Assembly: GCA_017483665.1 (NCBI GenBank)
Contig: JAFUVM010000083.1
Coordinates: 1 to 32,487 of the forward strand
DNA length: 32,487 nt
Source of the DNA: Bacteroidaceae bacterium
GTDB taxonomy: Bacteria > Bacteroidota > Bacteroidia > Bacteroidales > Bacteroidaceae
Direction: 5' to 3'
The position numbers and the translations under genes are program-made. The notes beneath the pieces were generated by a model. It saw only the letters and a program-made list of their open reading frames with translations, was not told the origin of the DNA and searched no databases. This document shows positions 31,745-32,487 of this stretch, in pieces (within the stretch, counting starts at the first letter, position 1; the number at the start of each line of letters is the position of its first letter).

Positions 31745-32380
31745 ATGAAATACTGGTTACATAGAATAACAGGTGGAGATAATGCATTGGGATTCGCTCA
31801 TCCTCTATTGTTTACCCACCACTTTTTATCCATCGGCTGGAGCGATTTCTCCTCAGATGCATTTGTGAGGCAAGTGCAGACTGAAGGAGAAACAGCCATA
31901 GAAAGCGCCATGCAAGCTGAAGGATGGGGCTTGCCCAAAAACAGATGGAACCTATGGCGTTTTATAATGGAGATGAAGAAGGGAGACATTGTCCTGGTTC
32001 CCACAAGTCAGGAGTTTAGCCTGTTTGAAATTGAAGACGACTTCATCTATTCAAATGATTCCATAGACGCTTCTCTTTTTATGGATTGGAACGGAAAGCA
32101 AGCCATTCGACAAGAAAACGGTTATTATTATAATGAAAACGGCCAGCCTATAGACTTGGGCTTCTATAGAAGGGTGAAGCCAATTCTGTATAACATACCA
32201 CGAATGGGGTTTGCCGACCAAAAACTGATTTCCAGAATGAAAATCCGACAGACAAATGCGGATATTTCAGACCTGAAGGATTCTATAGAGAATGCACTGA
32301 AGGCTTACGAAGAGCATAAGCCAATCAATCTGAAAGAGAAAATTATGGCGCAACCGACAAACCCTGTGGAGTGCGTATAG
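31745..32380 (+). CDS. N-terminal domain of a restriction-endonuclease-like protein
   Basis: A 211-residue protein that I recognise only in outline. The start MKYWLHRITGG, LSIGWSDF, NRWNLWRFIMEMKKGDIVLVP and the later DLGFYRRVKPILYNIPR and RMKIRQTNADISDLK stretches resemble the N-terminal, EVE/PUA-like domain of Bacteroidota proteins annotated as restriction endonucleases, where a C-terminal Mrr-like nuclease would follow. Here the frame ends at PTNPVECV with no nuclease domain, so it is either truncated or a free-standing reader domain. That family link is from memory and only moderately sure. The ATG at 31745 is preferred over the one at 31700, which lies in the orphan repeat. It is AT-richer than the rest of the window, consistent with transfer. 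Confidence 0.6.
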   Translation: MKYWLHRITGGDNALGFAHPLLFTHHFLSIGWSDFSSDAFVRQVQTEGETAIESAMQAEGWGLPKNRWNLWRFIMEMKKGDIVLVPTSQEFSLFEIEDDFIYSNDSIDASLFMDWNGKQAIRQENGYYYNENGQPIDLGFYRRVKPILYNIPRMGFADQKLISRMKIRQTNADISDLKDSIENALKAYEEHKPINLKEKIMAQPTNPVECV

Positions 32381-32432
32381 TCGCTAACCCAAAAACATGT
32401 TGCTAAACGGTACATAATTGCAAAAAAGTTAT

Positions 32433-32440
32433 TACCTTTG
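32433..32440 (+). promoter_or_regulatory. -7 box for the last, partial gene
   Basis: TACCTTTGCACC matches the Bacteroidota -7 consensus closely. No clear -33 element is present at the usual distance. Confidence 0.6.
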
Positions 32441-32468
32441 CACCATGAATCGTAGCAGCAATATAAAT

Positions 32469-32487
32469 ATGTACGAGGGCCTTGCCT
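32469..32487 (+). CDS. Start of a gene cut by the window end
   Basis: The frame opens with an ATG at 32445 (MNRSSNIN) or, more likely, at 32469 (MYEGLA), and runs off the end. The -7 box at 32433-32440 would start transcription close to 32445, which leaves almost no leader for the first ATG but about 24 A-rich bases for the second. Too little is visible to name a product. Confidence 0.4.

Overview
The window looks like chromosomal DNA of a GC-rich member of the Bacteroidales, most likely Prevotellaceae. The evidence is repeated promoters of the Bacteroidota type (a -7 box TAnnTTTG, often with TTTG or TTG about 20 bp upstream), A-rich leaders instead of strong Shine-Dalgarno sites, a carboxypeptidase-regulatory-like secreted protein, a split glycine decarboxylase (gcvPA/gcvPB) and a thioester-less alpha-2-macroglobulin with a SusC-plug-like stretch. 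No rRNA, tRNA, integrase or transposase was recognised.

Layout. 0.2-3.1 kb: a secreted carboxypeptidase-regulatory-like protein converging on nhaA. 3.2-7.8 kb: a likely two-gene unit for a dipeptidyl-peptidase IV and a secreted alpha-galactosidase-clan-like hydrolase. 7.8-8.2 kb: a tandem dyad array boxed in by two facing terminators. 8.2-9.6 kb: gdhA. 9.7-13.8 kb: a minus-strand tolC-emrA-emrB tripartite efflux operon with a long leader. 14.1-16.4 kb: comF divergent from pepD. 16.5-23.0 kb: a 2176-residue protein joining an intact GH18 chitinase-like domain to a complete alpha-2-macroglobulin. 23.0-23.3 kb: a second dyad array. 23.5-29.9 kb: an operon of lipoate ligase plus the whole glycine cleavage system (gcvT, gcvH, gcvPA, gcvPB, lpd). 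29.9-32.5 kb: an accessory end with a WYL-regulator remnant, a DEDDh exonuclease, a RhuM-Fic protein, an N-terminal-only restriction-endonuclease-like protein, and the start of one more gene.

How the genes work together. The gcv operon is self-contained: the ligase can lipoylate GcvH at Lys64, GcvPA/PB decarboxylate glycine onto it, GcvT releases the methylene to folate, and Lpd re-oxidises it. DPP IV, PepD and GdhA fit a lifestyle of peptide and amino-acid use.

The most unusual content is (1) the GH18-alpha-2-macroglobulin fusion; (2) two related ~300 bp arrays of 21-22 bp dyad units, plus a short 22-bp array elsewhere; (3) a family of GC-rich palindromes, five of which lie in frame inside the fusion gene; (4) a diverged duplicate of the exonuclease 3' end, with only synonymous differences, right after the rhuM-fic gene, next to a truncated WYL gene, which together look like the scar of a cassette exchange.
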